Below are positions 53,840-61,545 of a DNA stretch of 64,000 nucleotides, piece by piece (position 1 is the first letter of the stretch; every line of letters begins with the position of its first letter). Below the pieces are notes generated by a model. That model worked only from the letters and a program-made list of their open reading frames with translations, did not search any database and was not told the DNA's origin. Source of the DNA: Paenibacillus sp. DCT19 (GTDB lineage Bacteria > Bacillota > Bacilli > Paenibacillales > Paenibacillaceae). A program made the translations under genes and the position numbers. Where the stretch lies: the NCBI RefSeq assembly GCF_003268635.1, contig NZ_CP029639.1, forward strand, positions 6,306,001 to 6,370,000, in the 5' to 3' direction.

Positions 53840-54426
53840 ATGGTAAAAAGAATTAATCGAAAGTTAATTATGCTTATCATCTTTTCTCTAGTATTGATAC
53901 TGCAACAAGGATGTTCTTTCATACCAGATGATACGGCATACATTTCTTCGCAGGATTCAGTCAATCAGATTTTAAGTCATACGACGGATAACCACTCTAT
54001 TATTGAGTTCAACAGGGTTAATCAAGCCGTTGAGCTTTCATTTGAAGAGTACACCTATGGGGAGCTTACGCATCAGGAGGATTTGGGTAGATATAAGATT
54101 ACGGACAATTCGGACGGTATTCCCCTTACATGGTTATTACCGTGCTTAGCGATGTAGATCGAGGGAATGGTTACTATACGTTCTTGTATTCAAATGGAGG
54201 GGTCATATCGAAAAAGACTATATCCCGTCCGTTACCTCAAAGGAAAACCGTTGCCTATAAAGGGCTCGTTAAAGTATTTGACCAGACCCTGTCTGAGAAA
54301 GAATATATTATTTCCGCTTCGGCCTATTCAGATGCATCTATTAACATCGGCATTGTTCCTGAACAGATTGCCGATACAACAGCGTATCCCAAAGTTCACT
54401 ATATCAAAATGAAGGTTCTTCCTTAA
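53840..54426 (+). pseudogene. Frameshifted small secreted or lipid-linked protein of unknown function
   Basis: The first frame (53840-54157) starts with a hydrophobic signal ending ILQQGC, a weak lipobox. The second frame continues with MVITVLSDVDRGNGYYTFLY to 54426. One extra C in CCCC at 54123-54126 joins them as DGIPPYMVITVLSD. The restored protein is about 195 residues with a beta-rich look. I do not recognise the family. The gene is isolated between a divergent NmrA-like gene and a converging ndh gene. Confidence 0.7.
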
Positions 54427-54446
54427 GGACTACATACTACCAATTC

Positions 54447-54476
54447 AAAAAGGACGCTCCCGTAGGAGCGTCCTTT
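54447..54476. terminator. Bidirectional terminator
   Basis: AAAAGGACGCTCC and GGAGCGTCCTTTT pair perfectly around CGTA. Both strands end in a U-run, serving the converging lipoprotein-like gene and ndh. Confidence 0.93.
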
Positions 54477-54497
54477 TGCATTTTAAAGATATGCTGA

Positions 54498-55679
54498 TTA
54501 GTAAGCCAGAGCGAACAAACCATGAATGTGAGACAGGTAACGGATGTTACTTGCTTCTTTCATCATTGTTGCAGGCAGACCTTTCAGACGAGTTTGGTTG
54601 CCACCGATCATGCCGACAGCATCTTTACGTCCAAGGCTTCCCAGTGTACCTGAGAAGATTGGTGAGAAGGATTCCATTGCGCCACCTTTGAACATTACGC
54701 CCAAGTTGTGACCAATAGTCTCGCCCATTTGCCAAGCGAGTTGTGCTGTTGGAGGGTATGGACGAGCGCCTTCGCTAGGGAAGACTACTGCGCTGTCACC
54801 AGCAACGAACACATCTTTGTGGGATGTGGATTGCAGAACTTCCGTAACTTTAGCACGGCCACGATCCACTTCAATTCCGCTGTTAGCAACAACAGCGTTA
54901 CCTTGAACGCCGCCAGTCCATACGAGTGTATTCGTAGGGATGGAGCTGCCGTCTTTCAACAGAACTTCGTTTTCTTTCATCTCTGTAATCGCTACGCCAA
55001 CGATGAAGTTAACGCCACGTTTTTCGAGACTGGATTTCGCACGATCAACCAGCTCTGGCGGGAAACCAGCCAGGATAGAAGGACCTGCTTCAACTGTGTA
55101 CAGGGAGATATCGTTAAAGTCGATGCCTTTTTCCTTACATACGCCAGGAAGAAGGTCAACGAATTCGCCGACAAGCTCGATACCAGTCAAGCCGCCGCCA
55201 CCAATAACAAACGTAGCGTCTGCTTTGTTGCCGGATTGTTTGTATGCATCGAGACGTGCTTCAACGTGTGCACGAATACGGTTTGCATCACTAACAGATT
55301 TCAGCGTGAAGCTGTACTCTTGCAATCCAGGGATTCCGAAGTAAGCTGTTTCACTACCCAGAGCTACAACAAGTGCATCGTAAGAGTATGTGGAGCCGCT
55401 AGTCATCAGAACTTTTTTCTCGTCCGGCTTGATTGTATCCACCGTATCGATTTTCAAGTTAACATTTTTGCCACGCAGCAATTTTTCCAGTGGAAGTGCA
55501 ACTGCCTTTTCAGCAATGCTTCCCGCTGCAAGACGGTGCAGTTCCGTAATAATTTGGTGCGTAGGGTAACGGTTCACGACTGTAATAGTCGCTTCTTCCG
55601 GGGTCAAGTATTGACGCGCAGTCAGCGCAGTCAAAAGACCGCCGTAACCTCCGCCCAAGATCAAAATTTGCTTCGACAT
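54498..55679 (-). CDS. ndh: Type II NADH dehydrogenase
   Basis: The 393-residue flavoprotein has an N-terminal FAD-binding motif ILILGGGYGGLLTALTA and the second dinucleotide motif FVIGGGGLTGIELVGEF for NADH. DVFVAGDSAVV, the FAD-binding Asp region, and a C-terminal amphipathic stretch that anchors to the membrane are also present. It passes electrons from NADH to menaquinone without pumping protons. I choose the ATG at 55679, six bases after GGAGG. A DUF1641 gene lies directly upstream, as in the Bacillus yjlC-ndh operon. Confidence 0.92.
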   Translation of the reverse strand: MSKQILILGGGYGGLLTALTARQYLTPEEATITVVNRYPTHQIITELHRLAAGSIAEKAVALPLEKLLRGKNVNLKIDTVDTIKPDEKKVLMTSGSTYSYDALVVALGSETAYFGIPGLQEYSFTLKSVSDANRIRAHVEARLDAYKQSGNKADATFVIGGGGLTGIELVGEFVDLLPGVCKEKGIDFNDISLYTVEAGPSILAGFPPELVDRAKSSLEKRGVNFIVGVAITEMKENEVLLKDGSSIPTNTLVWTGGVQGNAVVANSGIEVDRGRAKVTEVLQSTSHKDVFVAGDSAVVFPSEGARPYPPTAQLAWQMGETIGHNLGVMFKGGAMESFSPIFSGTLGSLGRKDAVGMIGGNQTRLKGLPATMMKEASNIRYLSHIHGLFALAY

Positions 55680-55702
55680 ATCCATCCTCCGTTCTACTAA
55701 TC

Positions 55703-56149
55703 TTAACGTTGCTGTTGTTGACGCTCGTTCAGGACACTCAAGAATGATTGAGCAAAACGAAGCGTTTGTTGTACGTTTGGATCTTTAAGCATTTTGAGCA
55801 TAGCGAACAAGCCAACCGAAGTTTGCTCCGTTTGCGCACGATCATTTGCTTCAATTGCAGCGGAAGCTACACCTTTAGCTTTGTCTACTACAGGCTTAGC
55901 GAACTCACCCATTGCGCTCATTGTGTCGCTGATCAGAACTTTGTCTGTAGCTACGCTTTGTGCAAAGTCATAAGCTTTCGTCATTGCAGTAACCATTTCA
56001 GCCAATTTAGGCAGGTTCTCCACCAGAACGGTCAAAGACTCCTGTACCTCAGGCTTCATCAGTTGATCCAGTACATCCAAGGACTGGCGTTGGGAAACGT
56101 CGGCACCTTCTGTAACCGGCACCTCTTGTTGAGTAGGCGATTGTGACAT
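55703..56149 (-). CDS. DUF1641 protein (YjlC-like)
   Basis: The 148-residue helical protein carries the DUF1641 pattern: LMKPEVQESLTVLVENLPKLAEMV followed by a variable middle and MLKMLKDPNVQQTLRFAQSFL. It is the first gene of the operon with ndh, an arrangement conserved in Bacillus where Rex represses it. An imperfect Rex-like dyad, TTGTGAACATTGTAACAA, lies far upstream at 56440-56457 and may or may not be its operator. The protein's role in NADH oxidation is not established. Confidence 0.85.
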   Translation of the reverse strand: MSQSPTQQEVPVTEGADVSQRQSLDVLDQLMKPEVQESLTVLVENLPKLAEMVTAMTKAYDFAQSVATDKVLISDTMSAMGEFAKPVVDKAKGVASAAIEANDRAQTEQTSVGLFAMLKMLKDPNVQQTLRFAQSFLSVLNERQQQQR

Positions 56150-56821
56150 AAGAGAAAGTCCTCCTTTACTTTGGGATAGAAGTCCGCGACTTTCATGATG
56201 CCTGTCAAGCAGAGCCGAACCACAAATACATCAATACAACTAAATGTACCAAATTTCACACAATAGAATGAGCGAATCCCGTAAGCCGCTCTTACATGAT
56301 GTATTGTATCTAGGATCTATTGCGTGCAACATGTGTTGACGCACAAAACGACAAGCAGGCCGAAACCGAACTCTATACCCCTATATTACACCTCTTACAC
56401 AGCAACATGAAAAAGAAATTTTTTACACATGTGAAGATATTGTGAACATTGTAACAAAATCGATTATTTTGTCAAGGTTTACGGCCTCGTTGAAAAGGCC
56501 TTTCCTTCAGTCCAAGATCCGCATTTCTACCACATGTGGTATGAAGACGAGATCACATATGGCCATATGTGCGATATGTACGCAGCGAAGGAAACATTCA
56601 TTTGTTTTTAAAGGAAAAGTTTCCCAAAACCTCGTTTTTTATGCAACGAAATTGGTCACTCCCGTTATTATGCGGCGAGAAAGCCACCCTTATTCCCCAT
56701 AAGAGCATCTTTATTTAAGTTTGGATTCGGAGTAGTTTGACCTCTTATGAACAAGCATCGTTTAGAATTCCAGCAACCCGGTTAATAAGGACTACACCAG
56801 ATAACGAAGGAGATGTTCGAT
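56150..56821. other. 672-base intergenic region with two perfect palindromes
   Basis: No gene is supported; an open frame at 56442-56702 has no ribosome-binding site. Two palindromes lie close together: ACCACATGTGGT at 56529-56540 and CACATATGGCCATATGTG (18 bp) at 56554-56571, with no U-run. A possible sigma-B-like promoter GTTTAG-N14-GGTTAA at 56760-56785 precedes the csbD-like gene. A Rex-like dyad stands at 56440-56457. Confidence 0.55.
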
Positions 56822-56995
56822 ATGAGTAATTCAACTAGCGACAAAATCAAAGCAGGCGTGAACAAAGCTAAAGGCGAAGTGAAGGATCAGATCGGTAATG
56901 CAACCAACAACAGATCCCTTCAGGCTGAAGGTAAAAAAGATAAAGCCAAAGGTGCTGTTCAGGACAAAATTGCTGATGTGAAAAAACATCACTAG
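56822..56995 (+). CDS. CsbD-family stress protein
   Basis: The 57-residue hydrophilic protein has the CsbD pattern: SDKIKAGVNKAKGEVKDQIG, then LQAEGKKDKAKGAVQDKIAD. AAGGAG lies about 10 bases before the ATG at 56822. CsbD is a general-stress protein in Bacillus under sigma-B; here a sigma-B-like sequence lies 40 bases upstream, but Paenibacillus often lacks sigma-B, so that link is weak. Confidence 0.9.
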   Translation: MSNSTSDKIKAGVNKAKGEVKDQIGNATNNRSLQAEGKKDKAKGAVQDKIADVKKHH

Positions 56996-57131
56996 TACAT
57001 CTGATTCCTGCGATCTAGTATAACTGACTTAATGAGTCATTCCATGGTCTTCACTAGATGGGTAACAGATATAGCATTACTCCCCTGTCCAACAAATAAC
57101 TAACATCAGGTCAGTCCTGGGACAGAGGTGC

Positions 57132-57181
57132 AAAAAAGCCGAGGAAGGTGTGTTCGTACTACCCCTTCCCTGGCTTTTTTT
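57132..57181 (+). terminator. Terminator after the csbD-like gene
   Basis: AAAAAAGCC and GGAAGG pair with CCTTCC and GGCTTTTTT around a loop of about 15 bases. Seven T residues follow. Confidence 0.85.
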
Positions 57182-57280
57182 GTACCGATTTGCTGAGGAG
57201 ATACTCAGGTGTTATGGAGATGACTATAACGATTGAATCGTTCCGTAAAAGTAGGATCAATAGCAGAGGGCGTGATATAC

Positions 57281-57811
57281 ATGGAGCAGACCGATCCACA
57301 AGTACAGACTTTATTTCTACATGATGATGGTGTGATCCCTAACAATCCTACACTTCCTGTGCTTATATACCACGGGGTGTGGGCAGACAGTCCATCTTCA
57401 GCAGAACAGAAGATGAACGATCACCACTGGGGAAATAGCTGGGTTAATGGCGTGTTTGATTATCACCATTACCACAGCAATGCGCATGAAGCCTTGGCCG
57501 TCATCAGCGGCTCCGTTCAGATCATTCTGGGCGGTGAACATGGTCAAGTCGTTACTTTACAAACGGGTGATGTTGTCGTACTTCCTGCTGGAACAGGGCA
57601 CAAACGGCTGCATGCCAGCCTCGATTTCCGTATCGCAGGCGCTTATCCCGCTGGGATGAATTATAATACGCGCACCGGTGATCCAAGCGAACGCCCCCAA
57701 GCTGTGCGTGAGATTCAGCAAGTTCCTGTACCAGATTCGGATCCGGTCTATGGATCTGATGGACCATTGCTGAAACTATGGGGTAAACGTACAGATGCTA
57801 AACAAGACTGA
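57281..57811 (+). CDS. Cupin-domain protein
   Basis: The 176-residue protein is a single-domain cupin: YHHYHSNAHEALAVISGSVQIILGG forms the first motif with His and Glu metal ligands, and GDVVVLPAGTGHKRLHA the second with a further His. The start at 57281 has AGAGGG ten bases before it; a longer frame from 57233 has no site. Cupins of this type are small metal-binding enzymes or sensors; the substrate is unknown. It is a single gene. Confidence 0.85.
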   Translation: MEQTDPQVQTLFLHDDGVIPNNPTLPVLIYHGVWADSPSSAEQKMNDHHWGNSWVNGVFDYHHYHSNAHEALAVISGSVQIILGGEHGQVVTLQTGDVVVLPAGTGHKRLHASLDFRIAGAYPAGMNYNTRTGDPSERPQAVREIQQVPVPDSDPVYGSDGPLLKLWGKRTDAKQD

Positions 57812-57893
57812 AGAACTCCCGAACTTCCAAACTCCAAATGAACAAATTGGATGAAGCGGCTTCCTTGGGTATCAAACGTTAATTCTCTTTCGA

Positions 57894-58970
57894 CTAGCTG
57901 CTGGCAAGTCGTACACTATAAAATCGCATCGCATGAGGCATGCCCTCCATATCGAGTCGCCCCTGTAGAATAAGCTGACGTATGCGGTATTCAATAAAAG
58001 TATCCCCGACAGCTTGTTCCAGATGACCCAGCACTTCACCTACAATGCGAGATGATTTAATGAACTCACCAGGCTGCCTGGTTGATGCAACCTCTCTGAC
58101 CTTCTGCATAATGAACTCATCGATGGCGTCTTCAGAGACGCTTTGGATGTAACCATCCTGCATCAAACGAAGATGCCCAGGCTGTGCAGACAGATGTAGC
58201 CACTCTTGCTCCATGAGTCTGCGCTCCTCGGAAGATAACGCTTCATCATGCTCGCAGTGATGCCACATCTTCAGTAAATTCTCGGAATGAATCTCACCTG
58301 TACCGCAAACTTCATACTGTACCTCAGGCGTATTAAATAATTTTGGATATAGATCTCTCGTTTCAATAAGATAAATTGGACCTTTCCTGTCACGCAGCAA
58401 ATGCATGGTATATAAGAGTCCGGTTCGCTCATGACCATTATTGGCATACCAGATCGTAATCCGCGTCTCTTCCTCAATGGAGCTGACCACTTGGTTAATG
58501 TGAAGTAACTCATCTAACCCTTGAGCTGCGTACCTTCCATGTTCACTCATGTGAAATCGCTCAAAAAGCCACAGATGTCTGCGCTGCACATTTACTTTGT
58601 TCGTTAGATCCCCCAATGGGCCAATCGCATAGTAGTCATTCATCGTGAAAAACCGTCGTTCCGTACGCCCAGGAACGTTGCCCATCGCCACCTTAATACT
58701 ACCTAACGGTGAGTCTCCAAATGCAATGTGTATTTCACGCGTTTTCTGTGTTTCCAGTGCCTGCTTCTCAGCCTGATCCCGGCTTCGCTGTTTATCCAAC
58801 TCTTTAAATATCGACTGAACTTTAGCGGCAAAAGCATCTGTACGACCTGTATCTACTTCTTGACTGACTGCCCGATCTGCTCGAAGGTACAACACGCGTA
58901 ATAACATACGCAGCTCATCCTCATTCATACGATGCAACTCCTGATCAAATTCAAAAGCATTCTCAATCAT
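57894..58970 (-). CDS. DUF1835 / DUF3658 protein
   Basis: The 358-residue protein has an N-terminal helical part (residues 1-75), then a DUF1835 domain starting REIHIAFGDSPLGSIKVAM with NDYYAIGPLGDL. The C-terminal DUF3658-like region is helical and ends in an RIRQLILQGRLDMEG winged-helix-like segment. The family's function is unknown. It starts inside the stop of the TVP38-like gene (ATGA overlap), so the two are co-translated. Confidence 0.82.
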   Translation of the reverse strand: MIENAFEFDQELHRMNEDELRMLLRVLYLRADRAVSQEVDTGRTDAFAAKVQSIFKELDKQRSRDQAEKQALETQKTREIHIAFGDSPLGSIKVAMGNVPGRTERRFFTMNDYYAIGPLGDLTNKVNVQRRHLWLFERFHMSEHGRYAAQGLDELLHINQVVSSIEEETRITIWYANNGHERTGLLYTMHLLRDRKGPIYLIETRDLYPKLFNTPEVQYEVCGTGEIHSENLLKMWHHCEHDEALSSEERRLMEQEWLHLSAQPGHLRLMQDGYIQSVSEDAIDEFIMQKVREVASTRQPGEFIKSSRIVGEVLGHLEQAVGDTFIEYRIRQLILQGRLDMEGMPHAMRFYSVRLASS

Positions 58971-59602
58971 ACGACTTCTCCTTTTGCTCCATCAGAATTG
59001 GATGAAGAACGAGTAAAGTGACGTTCCAACTTACGACTCGCCCATAGCGATGCGGCGACAAACAACAATACGCCACCCCAGCGAATAGGATGCTCCAGGA
59101 ACTGCTCTACGTTAGAACCGATGTAGGTTACACAGAAGATCATAATGGCCTTACCACAGCCAACGGCGAGCAAGAAGGATAGCAATCGCATACGGGCAAT
59201 ACCTGCGGCAACATTGATAATAACAAACGGCCCAACCGGAAATATGCTAAGCAAAAATACATAACTGAACGCATTCCGCCGAATCCATACCATACTGCGT
59301 TGGACTCGTGGTTTATTCGCCCATCGTTCTACAAAGGCAGATTTACCGATCTCTCTTACAAGTAGGAACGTAACCGTACAGCCTAATACCATTCCAATCC
59401 ATGAATATATAAATCCCGCCCATAGTCCATACACTGCGCCATTCACCCCAACAATAAGAAGTGTAGGCAGTGGTGGTACAAATGATTTCATAAAGGTGAG
59501 CAGAATTCCTGGTAACGGACCAAGCGAGCGAAACTGCTCTAACCAATAACGTATATTTTCTTCCGTAATATAGGACATAATGTCCAAGGGTACCAAGCTC
59601 AT
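58967..59602 (-). CDS. TVP38/TMEM64-family (VTT-domain) membrane protein
   Basis: The 211-residue protein has five to six membrane helices and the VTT/DedA-like motif GAVYGLWAGFIYSWIGMVLG and FPVGPFVIINVAAGIARM. Such proteins are likely lipid scramblases or transporters in the plasma membrane. The ATG at 59602 is six bases after GGAAGG; the ATG at 59608 abuts that site. It overlaps the DUF1835 gene by four bases. Confidence 0.85.
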   Translation of the reverse strand: MSLVPLDIMSYITEENIRYWLEQFRSLGPLPGILLTFMKSFVPPLPTLLIVGVNGAVYGLWAGFIYSWIGMVLGCTVTFLLVREIGKSAFVERWANKPRVQRSMVWIRRNAFSYVFLLSIFPVGPFVIINVAAGIARMRLLSFLLAVGCGKAIMIFCVTYIGSNVEQFLEHPIRWGGVLLFVAASLWASRKLERHFTRSSSNSDGAKGEVV

Positions 59603-59774
59603 CTGCATCCTTCCAATCTATAATAAGTAACAACTGCTGTTCTATTTCATTTCGTACAAAAAGCTCTCACCACACTACTCTCAGTATAACGTACAGATGT
59701 ACTTCCCACCGTTGTTAATTTGAAGAAATATTCACAGTTCATCGTGGGGTTCACATCACTTATTGGCATCACAA

Positions 59775-59808
59775 AGAGCACACCCCAACACAAGTTCAGG
59801 TGTGCTCT
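59775..59808 (-). terminator. Hairpin after the HNH nuclease gene
   Basis: AGAGCACACC pairs perfectly with GGTGTGCTCT. On the minus strand it is followed by TTTGTG only, so it is a weak terminator. Confidence 0.55.
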
Positions 59809-59858
59809 GCATTATCCGTATCTTCAAAGCCCTAATTAGATTGTAATTGAATAACCAA

Positions 59859-60953
59859 CTAATCCAACTGCGCCTCTTGTAGCTGTATCTGAATCAATTC
59901 CTCCTGATGTGCTGCATTCCACTCCGGAATTCCAGACTGCATGAATTCATCCGCATCCATAGCCGCCTTTGATTGATTGCATAGATTGCAGGCACATACA
60001 CAATTGAGCGGTGTCGTATGTCCACCTTTGGCTCGGGGAAGCAGATGGTCAATGGTGTCTCCATACGATCCACAGAAGTGACACGTGTACTGATCACGAT
60101 TCAGAATATATCGTTTAAAATCCTTGTTGCTAAATAATCTGCGAATGGTATAACGGTTGACCACCACTGCAGCCTTTTCCTTCACCAGCGTGACAGCAAG
60201 CTCCATATCAATCTCCTGATGCCAACGGCGTCCCTTGTCTGTTTTGCCACGCATTCGGATGAGTCCCTGTCTGTTGGTTCGGAGGGAAGAAGGATCTTCC
60301 GGATCAATAGCGACAGGCTCTGCTGAATTCTGACGGCGCTGACGACGATCTGTACTTAACCCACGATTACGAGTCCCATGCGAGTTTGTCCGATGTGTCG
60401 GTATCGTCACACGAGCTGAGTCTTCATTCGAACTCTGCAGCTCCGGATTCGTTACAGTCAGCTGCTGATCAGACTGCTGGTCAGGCTCTGATTTTGTTTG
60501 TCCTTTTTCCTGGAGAGCATCAGGTCGTTTCGCTTTTCTCTTCCGTCTTCTCTTCTTACGGTGTCCAGAGGTAGGCTCAGTCAATGATGAGGACTGCTTG
60601 TCCGAAATGGATTCACTCACAGGTGAAGCAGAGCTATCATCTCTCGCTTGCACGGATACTGAACGCACAGCAGAATTAGCTGGTACAGTCACAGAGGTAA
60701 TAACGTCCTTCTCACTATTCGCTCGTTCGGAATGCCTTACATGTGGCATGGAGATGTTACTGACGGCTGCCTGTACACCAGACTTCCGACAGCTTCGGCA
60801 GGCTCCTCTTCTGGCGCCAGGGCCGGCGCGTTTCCCGGTTCTGCGCCGAAATTCGGACAACGGACGTTTTTGCCCGCAATACATACATGTCTTCGTCTGC
60901 TGCGCTTCATGTTCAGTCATATGTTGCCGGAAAGGGGCCGTGCCCATCTCCAT
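59859..60953 (-). CDS. HNH endonuclease with N-terminal zinc ribbon
   Basis: The 364-residue protein has three parts. An N-terminal four-Cys zinc ribbon (CMYCGQKRPLSEF...CRSC, about residues 22-57). A disordered, Ser/Arg/Gln-rich middle of about 170 residues. A C-terminal HNH domain with CHFCGSYGDTIDHLLPRAKGG and CACNLCNQSK, the His and Asn of the metal site and two zinc Cys pairs. GAGGTGA precedes the ATG. It lies 44 bases after a 48-residue Cys-motif gene on the same strand. Role unknown; such stand-alone HNH enzymes are often linked to DNA repair or defence. Confidence 0.85.
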   Translation of the reverse strand: MEMGTAPFRQHMTEHEAQQTKTCMYCGQKRPLSEFRRRTGKRAGPGARRGACRSCRKSGVQAAVSNISMPHVRHSERANSEKDVITSVTVPANSAVRSVSVQARDDSSASPVSESISDKQSSSLTEPTSGHRKKRRRKRKAKRPDALQEKGQTKSEPDQQSDQQLTVTNPELQSSNEDSARVTIPTHRTNSHGTRNRGLSTDRRQRRQNSAEPVAIDPEDPSSLRTNRQGLIRMRGKTDKGRRWHQEIDMELAVTLVKEKAAVVVNRYTIRRLFSNKDFKRYILNRDQYTCHFCGSYGDTIDHLLPRAKGGHTTPLNCVCACNLCNQSKAAMDADEFMQSGIPEWNAAHQEELIQIQLQEAQLD

Positions 60954-60997
60954 GTCGTCACCTCGGTTCCTTATGAATCCGGTTTCTTTCTATTGTA

Positions 60998-61144
60998 TCA
61001 CATCTGCTCACGAACACCCTCATGAGCTCCTGATTGATATTCCTCAGCGCCGAATTCCCGCGGCTGCTCGCATTCATGAAGGATATGTTCTACGTATTCT
61101 AATATATCTTGCATCGGTCTCCCGCATTGTTGACATGTTGTCAT
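60998..61144 (-). CDS. Small 48-residue CxxC protein
   Basis: A short open frame begins MTTCQQCGRPMQDILEYVEH and ends REQM. AAGGTGAG stands five bases before the ATG at 61144, and the frame ends 44 bases before the HNH nuclease start on the same strand. A CxxC pair near the N-terminus and a His-rich HILHEC segment could together bind zinc. I do not recognise the family. The good ribosome-binding site and spacing make it a real gene candidate too short for ordinary gene callers. Confidence 0.65.
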   Translation of the reverse strand: MTTCQQCGRPMQDILEYVEHILHECEQPREFGAEEYQSGAHEGVREQM

Positions 61145-61278
61145 TTATCTCACCTTGTTCCTGTTCATCGCTAAGAATTTGTAATCGTGTTCCGATGTCT
61201 CATTACCCTTCGTACGCGAAAAAGAAACATTCGTTCCCCATGCTTCAGGGCAATCTATATAACCACAACGAAAGAGTA

Positions 61279-61428
61279 TTTACACTGGCCACTGCGATGC
61301 CAGAACAACCTTCCGATCGCTGTTACCCCCAGATTCCTTTCATTCACTTCTCCAAAGGGGGAATCCGGGGATAAAGGCGAACGCTCCGCTTCTTCAGGTT
61401 ATTTCTGTCCTCTCCGTTCTCGTGTAAA
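61279..61428. repeat. Dispersed intergenic repeat R1, copy 3
   Basis: This is a complete 150-base copy with ends TTTACAC (61279-61285) and GTGTAAA (61422-61428). Its hairpin has GATTCC/GGAATC where copy 1 has GATTTT/GAAATC, so two neighbouring pairs changed together. It occupies most of the gap between the small CxxC gene and the acyltransferase gene. Confidence 0.9.
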
Positions 61429-61459
61429 CGTTTAGTTAATTTATATCTTATGGCATACG

Positions 61460-61505
61460 AAAAAGCCGTTTCCCGCTCAACCCTAAGGTCGACCAAGAAA
61501 CGGCT
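61460..61505 (-). terminator. Terminator after the acyltransferase gene
   Basis: GCCGTTTC at 61465-61472 pairs with GAAACGGC at 61497-61504. On the minus strand the stem is followed by five U residues. Confidence 0.82.
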
Positions 61506-61545
61506 CCATATTCCTATGATGGAAAATAAATATAAATAAATATAA

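Noticed and set aside
1992..54426. Programmed ribosomal frameshifting as an explanation of the eight frame breaks
   Set aside because: The breaks fall in unrelated genes without slippery heptamers, stimulatory stems or internal start sites in common. A missing base in a short homopolymer explains each one better.
54708..55700. Long open frame (330 residues) on the plus strand across ndh
   Set aside because: It is the antisense shadow of ndh. The minus-strand product is a clear type II NADH dehydrogenase with good start and terminator; the antisense frame has no family resemblance or ribosome-binding site.
56442..56702. 86-residue open frame in the ndh-csbD gap
   Set aside because: No ribosome-binding site, no family look, and it runs through two perfect palindromes.
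1..61428. CRISPR array
   Set aside because: The dispersed repeats R1 and R2 are 150-170 bases long, far apart and without regular spacers; no cas genes are seen.
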